Shown: positions 38,001 through 49,000 of the stretch, one piece after another
How the letters are laid out: the number at the start of each line of letters is the position of its first letter
Position numbering within the stretch: the stretch's first letter is position 1
Assembly: GCA_051294375.1 (NCBI GenBank)
Contig: CM119270.1
Coordinates: 2,704,243 to 2,768,242, forward strand
Direction of reading: 5' to 3'
DNA: 64,000 nt
Origin: Paraspadella gotoi
Lineage: Eukaryota > Chaetognatha
The notes under the pieces: generated by a model
The model's input: only the letters and a program-made list of their open reading frames with translations
Database searches by the model: none
What the model was told of the DNA's origin: nothing
Made by a program: the position numbers and the translations under genes

Positions 38001-41000
38001 CAGAGATCAAACGGAATGTGCCAGCCAAAAGAAGGTTATCCTCGTCAAGAGTGAAGATAATCCAGCGGACGTTTTTACTCGATTCATCAGATCGGGGTCA
38101 GGTGCCAGCTCTCGACACACCCTTCTTCCAGCGGGCCTTTGATGTGACCGGAAATTACGAAGCAGGTTTGCAGAAAACCTGTCGTAGCGAGCAGCAAAAA
38201 CCAGACACACCTGACGCTATTACGGAGAAACACTCCCCAACGACTAGTTAGTTGGCAAAGCGTTAGCGAAGAATGCCAAGCCTTCAGAGCGAAAAATTCT
38301 TTTCGAGTTCGTCGAGACAAAAATTCTTACAAAAGAAGGCCCAATATCGAAAAATTATATGGCAAGCCGAAGAACAAAGGATCCTGACACCTTTATTCGG
38401 ACCATATCAACAAAGACTGGAGCCCGGTCACCAGAATTTAGCAAACGCTCAGGACGTACGGGATAACCATAGTTATAGGATTGAAGATTCACCAGGAGAA
38501 CAGGTTTTTGCAAGTTTCGAGAGAATATATGCGTTCCCGCAGCAAACCAAGAAGGACACTAAAAATAGTTCCAGAACAATAACTGGGGACAAGTCAGCTT
38601 AGTCGATGATAGAACCGGACACACCGCTGCGACCCCGTCAACCTAGGACCATCCACAAATATTAAAATTGACTCTCTCAAATACCGGAACGGCAGGGGAC
38701 GGCCGAAAAGTTTTCAGGGCAGACACCGCACACATTGACCGAATCTCCACATGATTTCTAATATCCAATTGGAGCAGAGGCCACCGAAATCCACAACGCC
38801 GACTTGCCCAAACCTCTCACACCATAGAGGTTGTGGAAGCCCGCGCCAATCAACGAGCTCATGATAATAGACCTCGGGCCGCACGTCGATGCCACAAAGA
38901 AAGCCAGAGGTTGCCATGAGAAATTTACTGAACCGACAGGAAAGAACGGCCTGAACTCGTCCCGCTCCGCCCACCGCACAATAAAGAAATATGCAAAGTG
39001 AGGACGAATCTTTCAAACTAATCATCGACGCCATTAAAAGATAAAAGCGACCGCGAAAAAGGCGAGCAAGACTTAGACAAGAAAAATGCAAACGCAAAAC
39101 GATCACCGAAAAGTACTGTCAAATTGCCTAGGAGCGACCTGACATCCCGCCAACAGAGACCATCCATCATCATTAAATGGATTCAAGGCGGACACGCCTA
39201 CAAAAAAATTCTTCTACCCCACCCAAAAAGGCGGAAATCATTACAAAACGTTTCATGAACGATTTGGAACACCCAGGGCCGCGATCCAACAGCGTTCATC
39301 ACGCCAGTCTCAGTATATTCTCGCCCCTGGATTATCAGGCTGCTGCGCAGGCAAAATGCCTCAGAAATTGTGATAACTGCGCGCCAAAGCAAACAGACAC
39401 ACAAAGACTAATGAGAAACGCCGTCAGCCCCAAACTCGCCATCCGCCTTGGGAATCACTAAGCGCATTGAACTCATGCATCTCCCGCAGTTGCCGGATTA
39501 TAGTTACGTATTAGTAGCGTTCAGATAACGCATTCTGCCTACACCTGGGCAATCCCATTGCGTCGAGCGCTGATTGCTGCCCCAAATGTAAAGACCCTAG
39601 ACAAAAATCTTCTCCCAACACGGATCTTACATGGAAGTTGATTTTTGATGGGCAACAAACTAAACGGGGTCAAGCCATGAAATCGGATACTCGATCTACT
39701 CGATCCGTGGGCAGAGCGTCCGTAGGGCGAAAAGACATAATAGGCAGAGAGGGACATAAGGCCGATTCCGACCAAGTCTGCGCAAAGCTTGGAATGATTC
39801 AACCCAGCAATGGCTCGAAACAGTCATGCACACTTAATGCTGCTCCTCACGCGACCCCTTATAGTTGGTGGAGACGACATGTCGCCAATGAGATCCAGTT
39901 TTGCCACAGCCTATGAGAATTAGATAGAAAGCGCAGACGATAGTTCACAAAGAGAAACCTTATCGATTTCATCAGACAAAGGGCCGACAAATACAAGGAA
40001 AGGCCCAAGCCCAGCTTGGCCAGTAAAAGAACCAAAAACTCTACAAACAATCGGCCAGAAGGAATCATTTTTAAGAACCGGAAGAAATCAAGGTCGGTGA
40101 TTGTTCTTAGCCAGACGAGATCTGATAATGACTGGCACGCGACAACCGAAATAAAGTAAAAGGATATATTAGGCCCTCACAAGTTTATAGAAAGATGACG
40201 AAAATCACTACGCGTCTCTATAGCTGGTCGAAACCTGAAAATATCACAGACGTCGCCTCAAGAAAACACGAAAGAAGCCAGCGAACAAGGGTAATTTCCC
40301 TTCTCTTCATTGTAGATACAAAAGACCGTACTATTAGAAGTAGAATACAAAAAGACGCGGGCGAAAACCAAGAGGAAAGCCAGGAAATAAGTGATAAACA
40401 AAAGACTCAAACGACGCGAGACGGAGAGAGAAGAACAAAGCATCAACAGAAGAAGCCAAAAACAGAGAAAAGCGAGCGAGAGCCAAAGATATAAAAAGGG
40501 GACCAGAGAGACAGCAACTTCATTCGAGATATTTGCTCTCTCAAAACCCTACCTCTCTAGAAACAAAAAAATAATAAATTGAAATCTCTCTCTTTCTCTC
40601 TCGTCAAGAAGAAAAAGGAAAAAAAACTAAATCAAAGTCTTTTTAAAGACTAAGCCAAAAAGTCTTTTTTCAAGACTATTCTTAAAAGATCAAAGGAAAA
40701 TATAATACAAAAAGAGTCTTTTTAAAGACTAAGCCCAAAAAGTCTTTTTTCAAGACTATTTAAAAGATTCAAGGAAAACATTTATACATCAAAAAGTCTT
40801 TTTAAAAGACTAAGCCCAAAAGTCTTTTTTCAAGACTATCTAAAAGATCAAGGAAAACATTATAATCAAAAGCTTTTTAAGACTAAGCCCAAAGTCTTTT
40901 TTAAGACTATTCTAAAAAGATCGAGAAAGATATTAAAGCAAGATGAAATTTGTTGTCATCTTCGCCTGGGCCTCCCTCGCTCGTCACGAGAGCTCAGCAG

Positions 41001-44000
41001 ATTCAGAAAGGGGACAACAAACACAGACGTCATTACAAATATACATTTGCACAGACGTTAGATAACCACGCCCGCAAACTATGAGACGCCGCACCACTGC
41101 GATAAACATCAAACAAGTCATCAGAAGGAATCATGCGTGGCGAGCTAGTTTTATCTCCCGGAAAGAAGCATGAAGGAAAAGCAGCTGTTGATTTCACAAT
41201 ATGGCCTCCGGAAGGCGTGTGTGGAGTAGGTAGTCGATATACGCACATCTAACTGATTGGACCATTTTATCTCACAAAGAACCGCAATGCCAACCTCCAC
41301 AAGGGAGAAAGCATCTCCTGGAGAACATCGGCCAGTAAGATTGGAAATCGAGCTGGGACGATTTGGATGACCACAGAATCAAGGAGGAAAATCATGGATT
41401 AAATCAAGCTACTTACGAAGTGGCCGGCTGAGAGCGGACGGCTACTGTACCGGGAAAATTATCTTTCATAGATTATGCTACGATGTGAGCGTGCAAACAC
41501 TCGACATTTACACTTACCCTCTTGAGCAAAGATCCAGCTGTTCAACCTCAACAACATGCCAAACAACCGTTGTGACAGAGGCAGGTTCACAATCATCACC
41601 TACCCTCGGAGGATCCTGTCCTGGAGAATCCAACTTGTCGAGCATGATGCGGGCCTAAGCAGGACTCATAGCTCGCGCAGCCGACGGGTTCTCCGGAGCC
41701 AACCTCACTGGACGAAGATAAAGAGCAAGCATTAAAAGAAACTGCACCCTAGAACGAAACAACACCAATGTAATGAAAGTAGGGCAGTTAAGAAGATGCT
41801 TCAGCTGCTGGAAACAATGCCTACTTCCTTCGTACGACGGGATCAGCTGAGCAACTATGGGCTGCCGCACCCTTTGTGACGGACATGATCCTTTTAGCCT
41901 CCGCTGTGGATGGAAAACATAAAGATCGTACTCTGGTTGTGGACATCAGCGTCGAAGAACACAAGCTGCTCCTCACTTCTATATTCACAACACACGTCAC
42001 GCGTGGATCTCGCTTCCGACGAAGCTGTACCAGGCTTGCGGTAAGAAGGATCAAAGCTGGCGCTGGACAACCGGGAAGACTTGTGGCCCTCTCCCAAAGC
42101 GATAGCGAAAGAGATCTGCGACCTCAAGGTCCGCAGAGGCACAAGCAGCAGCATTCCGTCGCCACAACACCCATCCTCGCAACATTCTCTAAAAAGAGGG
42201 AATCGCATCCTAAGGAGGCGAATATTAGTCACAGCCAAATGCGAACCAGACACTGACTCGCTACAAATGCCGAAAAAACAAAGAGTTGTTACACGATCGT
42301 CCGCTTTAACTTTCAGAGGAAGGAGCATTCCGGCATGCATCACCATTCACGTGATACAATCATCGACAACGAGCCGAATGCTCACGCGCCGCCATCTACC
42401 TCATGGGTGGTGGATTTACCGGCACCATGGACGGCGAAAAAACACGACGATTATGTCCCTTAAGCAGCCAAATATCCCGGACATCCACGATCGAGTCTTC
42501 CGAGCAGCAACAAATATACCTCAAGGTCGGGGAATTCTTGCCGCGACACAACCCAAATATACCAAGACAACCAGCAGGAGCTCACAGACACGTGGAGAAT
42601 CGTAGAGGATCTCTCATAAACAATCTAGGAAAATCTTTGGAGATTACCAAGATGGGCTTGCTTGCCGATGCAACCCAATTCATACTTTCGTCACTATCGC
42701 CTACTAATTATAGGCATAGCTATCACCTGTACTGCTGCCCGCCTGCACGTCTCAGACGGGCACCACTGACAACGAGATGCTAGGCCTAGACAGGTTCAGA
42801 ACAGGATCTTCGTCCCTCCCTGCGGTTACAACTCCAAGCTACCGACTGACCGCGCTACGCTGTCGTCTGAGAAGGGGGGACGCATCGGCAGAGGAAATCA
42901 AGACGTCCAGAATCGAAATCGATCGGCGACGAGCAACTCCCGCCCGAAGTAGAACTGGAACATTTCCATTGGTTTGAAGACAATGGCATCGGGCACAATG
43001 GGATGGGCTTCTTTCCGGCTGATAAACTATTAACCATGCCTACGATCCGATTCAGGTATATAATAGGAACCCATTGTATTTGATTCACTCTGCTTCTTGT
43101 ATTGACACCGTCTTGTTATATTGTTATTCTGAAGAATAAAATCCACTTTGTTTCGCCTAGAAATCCTGTCTATTTTACTTATAATGAGAAAGAAAAAAAC
43201 AGATAAGAAGAAAAAAGAAAGAAAAAAAAAAGAAAGAAAAAAAGAAAGAAAAAAAAAAAAAAAGAAAGAAAAAAAAAAAAAAGAAAAAAGAAAAAAGAAA
43301 GAAAAAAAAAAAGAAAAGAAAAAAGAAAAAAAAAAAAGAAAGAAAAAAGAAAAAAAAAAAAAAGAAGAAAAAAAAGAAAGAAAAAAAGAAAGAAAAAAAG
43401 AAAAGGAAAAAAAAGAAAGAAAAAAAAAGAAAAGAAAAAAAAGAAAGAGAAAAAAGAAAAAAAAAAAAAAAAAAAGAAAGAAAAAGAAGAAAGAAAAAGA
43501 AAGAAAGAAAAAAAAAAAAAAAAAAGAAAGAAAAAAAAAAGAAGAAAAAAAAGAAAAGAAAAAAGAAAAAAAAAAGAAAGAAAAAAAAGAAAGAAAAAAG
43601 AAGAAAGAAAAAAAGAAAAAAAAAAGTGGGCAATAACAAATATCTTCCTCGTTTTCCGCCGCAGACCACAGATTTTTTTTTAAAAGTCGGGACCGACGGC
43701 GACCACGAAATACTTTCTGGTCTGTATGTCTGTCTTTCCATCTGACTGTCCGTCCGTCTTTACTTCTACCTCTTTGTTTGTCTCTCCGTCTGAACTCTGC
43801 GTCTGTCTTTCCATACGTATCATCGTCTGGCTTTTCTTCTTTCATTGCACGTCTGTATCTCAGTCCGTCTCTCCATATGTCTAATTGTCTATTCGTCCGT
43901 CTTGCGCATCGGAAGCATCCGTGATCTTGCTGTATTTTTATTTATATTTATTTATTATTTTATTTATTTTTATAATTAAATTAGTGAGAATATACCACCA

Positions 44001-46029
44001 ACGCCTCCAGCCGAATGTTTTTAAAACCCCCCACCTCTTTTTTTTTTTTGCCTTCAAGGTCGACTCAGTTTCGGTCTGGAGCAAATCTGGATTTCGGAAA
44101 TGATATATCTTCAGTCAAGAGTGGAGGAGGAGGAGGAGGAGGAGGAACGAGGAGCGGCTTGGGATCTCCTACGGTGGAGGAAGAGAAGAAGGAGATGCAG
44201 GGAGTGTTGAGGAAGTTGGAGGCACACCTCAAGGAGGTCGAGGGAAGTGTACAGAGTCTGACGGAGGAGAGAGATAAGGCGCAGGTGAGTTAATATAATA
44301 GAGAAATGAGTTTGCGTAAATGAATTAATGACTAAAATTAATGAATAAATTAATCAATGGATTAGTCAATGAATAAAATCAATGAATTAATGAATAACAG
44401 AAACAGGATCAAAAGCACCTTTGCAATTCATTTTGCGGGTATCAGATTAAAAAATAAAAGATTTCCAATGTACATATATGTAATAAGTTAAAATGTATTT
44501 GATTGATAGATTCATTGTTACCATCCTTATCTCCTTTTGATTTCTTTGCAGGAGAAATACTCGAAAGCTCAAGAAGAAATCGAGCAGCTCAAGCGGTCCT
44601 GCGGCGGCGGCGTCGGCGGGCGCGGCAGCCCCAACGGCCACGCCAACAACGGCCACGGCCCAAACGGCTCCAATGGAGGCGCCTCTCCGAAGAACAACGG
44701 CGCCTCTCCCAGCCCCAAAGGAACGGGCAGCCCGGGTCGCGAAGGCAGCCGGTCTACGGCGGGCAGCAGGGCCGCCTCGACGCAGGGCAGCCGCCGCGAC
44801 AGCTGCGGCTGCGGGAACGACTGCGTCTTGGGCGTCAGCGGCGTCTCCGCTGCTGCGTCGAGGGCGTCGGGAGTGGGGACGTCGCAGGCGGTGCTGAGGA
44901 AGGTGGAGTCGGAGAGGGACGAGGCGCTGCAGGTGAGGGATGATATTGGGAAAATAGGGTTCAGGTTTAGAGAGAGTCCTGAAAGAAGAGATCCTGGTTT
45001 TCCAGTGAGAAACCCTGAGCTGATTTTGAGTGAGTTCAAGTTTAAGTTCTACTCGCTAAACTCACCTCCTTGAAAGTCTTGTTCACAGATGAATACAGCT
45101 TGAATTGTGATCCTATCTTCGTCTACTACTTTTTTTCCAACCGACCGCTTTCGTTTTTCTACCACTTCGGGCCTCGGCCTTCCCAATTCCCCCCCCCCAT
45201 TAACTCAACCCCAACACCCTTAACTCCCCCTTCTTCTCTCCCCCCCCCTTAGGACCTTCGCCGCGTGACGTCGGAACGCGACAGTCTCCGGTCCCGCGTC
45301 AAAGCCGTCACGCGATCAAGCCTCTCTCGATCGCGCGAAACTCGAACAAAAGACAGAGGACATGAGACGCGAACTTACCGTGGCGCAGACCAAAGAGAGA
45401 GACCTTACTTCTCAGTCGACGCAGCTGAGCAAACAAGTGAACAGTCTCAAGGATAAGGTCAATCAACTCAATACGGGTCAGTTTCGTTGTCTGTTTGAGT
45501 TGGGGAAAAGAAGGAAATTGTGGGAGGGAAAGTTTTGCGAAAACTTAACTTACCTTTACCGTTTTGTTTCCTTTAATAGTGAAACAAGTTATTTTGCAAT
45601 TTTTATGAATTTAAAAAAATGAAATCGAAAGAGATATTAAAAAATAGATACAAAAAAGCGTATAAAGTACATTGCTCTTTGTCTCAACTGCCTTCTGTGG
45701 CGTCGTCTTCTTTGTCGTCGTCTTCGTCATTTGAGTCACGACACTTCATTAATTTAATTATTAATTTAGACCATAGATCGCGTGATCCATTGCCCTTCTT
45801 CACCCTTATCTTCTCACAGATCTGATCAAGACGCAAGAAGAAGCGATGAGACAAAAAGGGGAATGCGCTCGTCAACTCGCTCGCGCCGAAGAGTCGGAAC
45901 AGGGGGCGGAGCAGTTGAGGGGAAAGCTCAAGGTTTGTTAACAAGGGGCGAAGCATTTCAACAACGACGACGACGACAAGGACGAGCGATATTACATACT
46001 TTGTATCAGAATAAATGGTGGTTCTTTTC

Positions 46030-46067
<38 letters not shown>

Positions 46068-49000
46068 ATTTCTGTAATCCAATCCCCTTGGCGGGAAGAA
46101 ACTTTCGTGGATTCATTCGACATCGGTTCTACTCTCTATTCATCCATTCATATCTATTCGTATATTCATCCATTCATATCTATTCGTATATTCATCTCTT
46201 CATCAACACCCTCAGGCCCGCTCCGAGGAACTGGCCCAGGAATCCCAAAGGGCGACTCTCTTAGAGGAAGAACTGGCCGACCTCAAAAACTCCTCGGGTC
46301 AGATGGAGCACGACGTGAACCGGCTGGAGAATCAGCTGGAGGATCTGGAGGCGGAGCGGAAGAGGTTGGCCGAGGAGGCGGAGCGAAGGATGAACGACGC
46401 CGCCGACGCGGACGAGAAGTTGGAGGATCAGAGGAGGAGGATCGAGGAACTGGAGTCGCATATCGCGTCGACGGAGGAGCAGATGAACGGGGTAGAGGAG
46501 CGATTGGCGGCAAAGGACAAGGAGGTAAAGTGTCTTCCGTTGAAGTAGGATGGATTGGGGAAAAGGATTTTGGGGTAAGGGATTGCTTCTGGGCGAATTA
46601 GGAGTAAGGGTAGTTGACTTGGACGTAATAGAGATTATGGAAGAAAAGGGCTGTTTGTAGTCGTACTGTCGCTGCCGCTGCCGCTGACGCTGCCCCTGTT
46701 GCCGCGTTTACATCCTTATCCTTTCCCCAACCAATCTTCAGGCCAAATCCCTTCACTCCCAAATCGACACCCTCGAGGAAGAGTTGCACGCCACATCCGG
46801 GCGACTCGAGGCGTCCCTCTCCGCCGCCGAGAGACTCCAAGACGAGGCGGACAAATTGGCGGCGGAGGTCAGGGAGTTGGAAGAGGATGTGGATGTGTTG
46901 AGGGTGGAGAGAGACGAGCTGAAGGCGCAGGTGGGTTTCAGATCGGGAGGGTAAGGGTTTAATTAGAAAAGGGGAAAAAAAATAATTGCTGGGAAATTAC
47001 CTAAATAGTTAGTACTGGTGGCGCCATTCCGTTTCCCTTCAAAGTTATTCTATTAATAAATTTGGTGAAATTAATCTATGTTCCGAAGGTGTCAGCAAAG
47101 ATTGAGGCCAAAATTACAAAGTTCGTTCAAAAAACGTAGCTGAATTATAAAATTATACTGACTTTATGACTGGTTGTCCGGCCAAAATCTCTCAAAAACA
47201 ATGTACTGAGTTTCTCGAGCATTTATTGGCATAAAACGACAAGTATGTACGTCAGACTGGCCAAAAACGTAAACATTGCATTAGCGTCGCCATGGCAACG
47301 ACGACGGCCATTTTGTCGAGACTCCTTCGGCCCGAGCCGCAATGTCCGCCGTCCAACTGACAATCTTGACATTTTTCGTAGCATCCGCTTTCTTGTTTCG
47401 CTGTTAAAGTTAAAAGTTAAAAGTTACACTCGTTTCCGTTCAACACAACACAACCCTCTACCATTAATAATATACTATATAGTTTTTTTTCAGATTTAGA
47501 TTATCTAAAACCAAAATTAATGAGAAATAATAATAATAAAAATAACAAACGACGAGCCAGATTTCTCTACCCGGAAGAAAGCAACATCCCTCCGCGTAAA
47601 AAGTGACTTTTGAGTCTGGATCCAGCATCTCGCCCTTTGTCTTGCAATACCAGTTGGAAAAGCAATGGGCGGGGCCTTCTTTGGCCCCGTCGACGACGAC
47701 GACGACGACGAATGCGAGAACGGCGAAGATGAGAACCGAGTTTGACGGGATTCTTGATCGGATCATATGAAAAAAATTGATGAAAAAAAAAAATAATTAA
47801 AATAAAATATTTTAATGAAAAAAAGTGTGCTCTTCGAGGCTAAGCGAGGAAAGTAGTTAATTTTTTTTTGAAAATTTTAAAAGTTTTGGGAATTATTGAC
47901 GATTGAGATGTGACGAAAATGTCTCTACTTTTTCTTACATCGATTGTGAAGTTCACGCAATGAAATCCTCACCGCTTTCTCACTGTTTGGTTTCCGTTTT
48001 AATCTCAATCTTATTTACCATTTCAGCTGATTGCATTTCCAAAAATTACTTTATAAGATTGGTAAAACCAATATAATAATTAACCATTCATTAAATGAAT
48101 AAGCTATCTTGCCCCTGACTTTGTCGGGATTTTGTTGGTTTAAGGCCTCCATCACTCTTACAAGATAATGACATAGCAGGTCCCTGCAAGCTTTCAATCA
48201 AGACCCTCTCACAGTCTCGTTTATTCACTCCCAGAGTACCTGGCAAGCCTATCAATGGAGTCAATTATTCAATTATTTATTTCAAATCGATTGTGCGTTT
48301 ACTTTTTCATTCCATAACATTCCATACCATTTCATTTTCTGTTATATTCCATTCCATTCTCATTTCATTTTCTATTTGATTCTGTTCCAATCCTTTAATC
48401 TTTTCTCTTCAGGTCAACGAATGTGGAAACGAGATCGCTAAACTGGAGTCGTTGTTGTCGACGCGAGAGAGAGAGCGAGACGCTTTGCTGGAGCAGTACA
48501 GAGTCGCGTCGAGGGACGCGGAGAACTTTGAGGTAAAAGATGGGGTTGAACCGGGGCTGGTGTTGTTGTTGAAGGTTGTGTTGATTGTTGCCTTATTAAT
48601 TATTTTAATTATTTTTCCACTCCCCACGAAATCTCGTACCCCAACAAATTTCCTCCACCACCCCCGACACCCCCGCCACCTTTATTCTTCCATATTCACA
48701 TCTCAACTCCCGCTGTCACACCCTCTCGACCTCATCCCTAACACCCTCTCGACCTCATCCATAACACCCTCTCGACCTCATCCCTAACACCCTCTCGACC
48801 TCATCCATAACACCCTCTCGACTCATCCATACACCCTCTCGACCTCATCTCTAACACCCCATTACCCCCCCCAAAAAGGTCCGCGTTCACGAGTTGGAGT
48901 CACAACTCTCCAACCTTCGCTTGGAGACGGCGGCGCGCGACGCCGACGCAGCGCAGATGAAAGCGGCGCTCAAATGCGCGCAGCAGGAGGGCGCCGAGTT

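Larger units (their letters stand above)
32919..43184 (+). mobile_element. Ty3/Gypsy-like LTR element with env-like third ORF, broken
   Basis: About 10.3 kb between two related LTRs, in the sense direction of CEP135, inside its fifth intron. Order: LTR, possible primer site, gag remnant, RT, RNase H, integrase zinc finger, tandem hairpin array, env-like ORF, purine tract, LTR. This order fits Ty3/Gypsy elements carrying env. All reading frames are interrupted every 100-300 bases by frameshifts and stops, so it cannot make its proteins as given. Differences between the two LTRs are mostly single-base indels. This hints at uncorrected long-read sequence rather than simple ageing. The left flank (32811-32918) and right flank (43186-43626) are both (AAAG)n, so the target was a microsatellite and no clear target duplication can be read. 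Confidence 0.85.
46931..48412 (+). other. CEP135 intron 11 (hosts a - strand gene)
   Basis: A 1.5-kb intron. It carries the - strand two-exon gene at 47252-47766 and dispersed repeat copy 2 at 48115-48215. The rest is AT-rich. Confidence 0.8.

Noticed and set aside
43030-43845. Long Phe-rich or Lys-rich frames
   Set aside because: Translation of the (AAAG)n array; no coding signal outside it.
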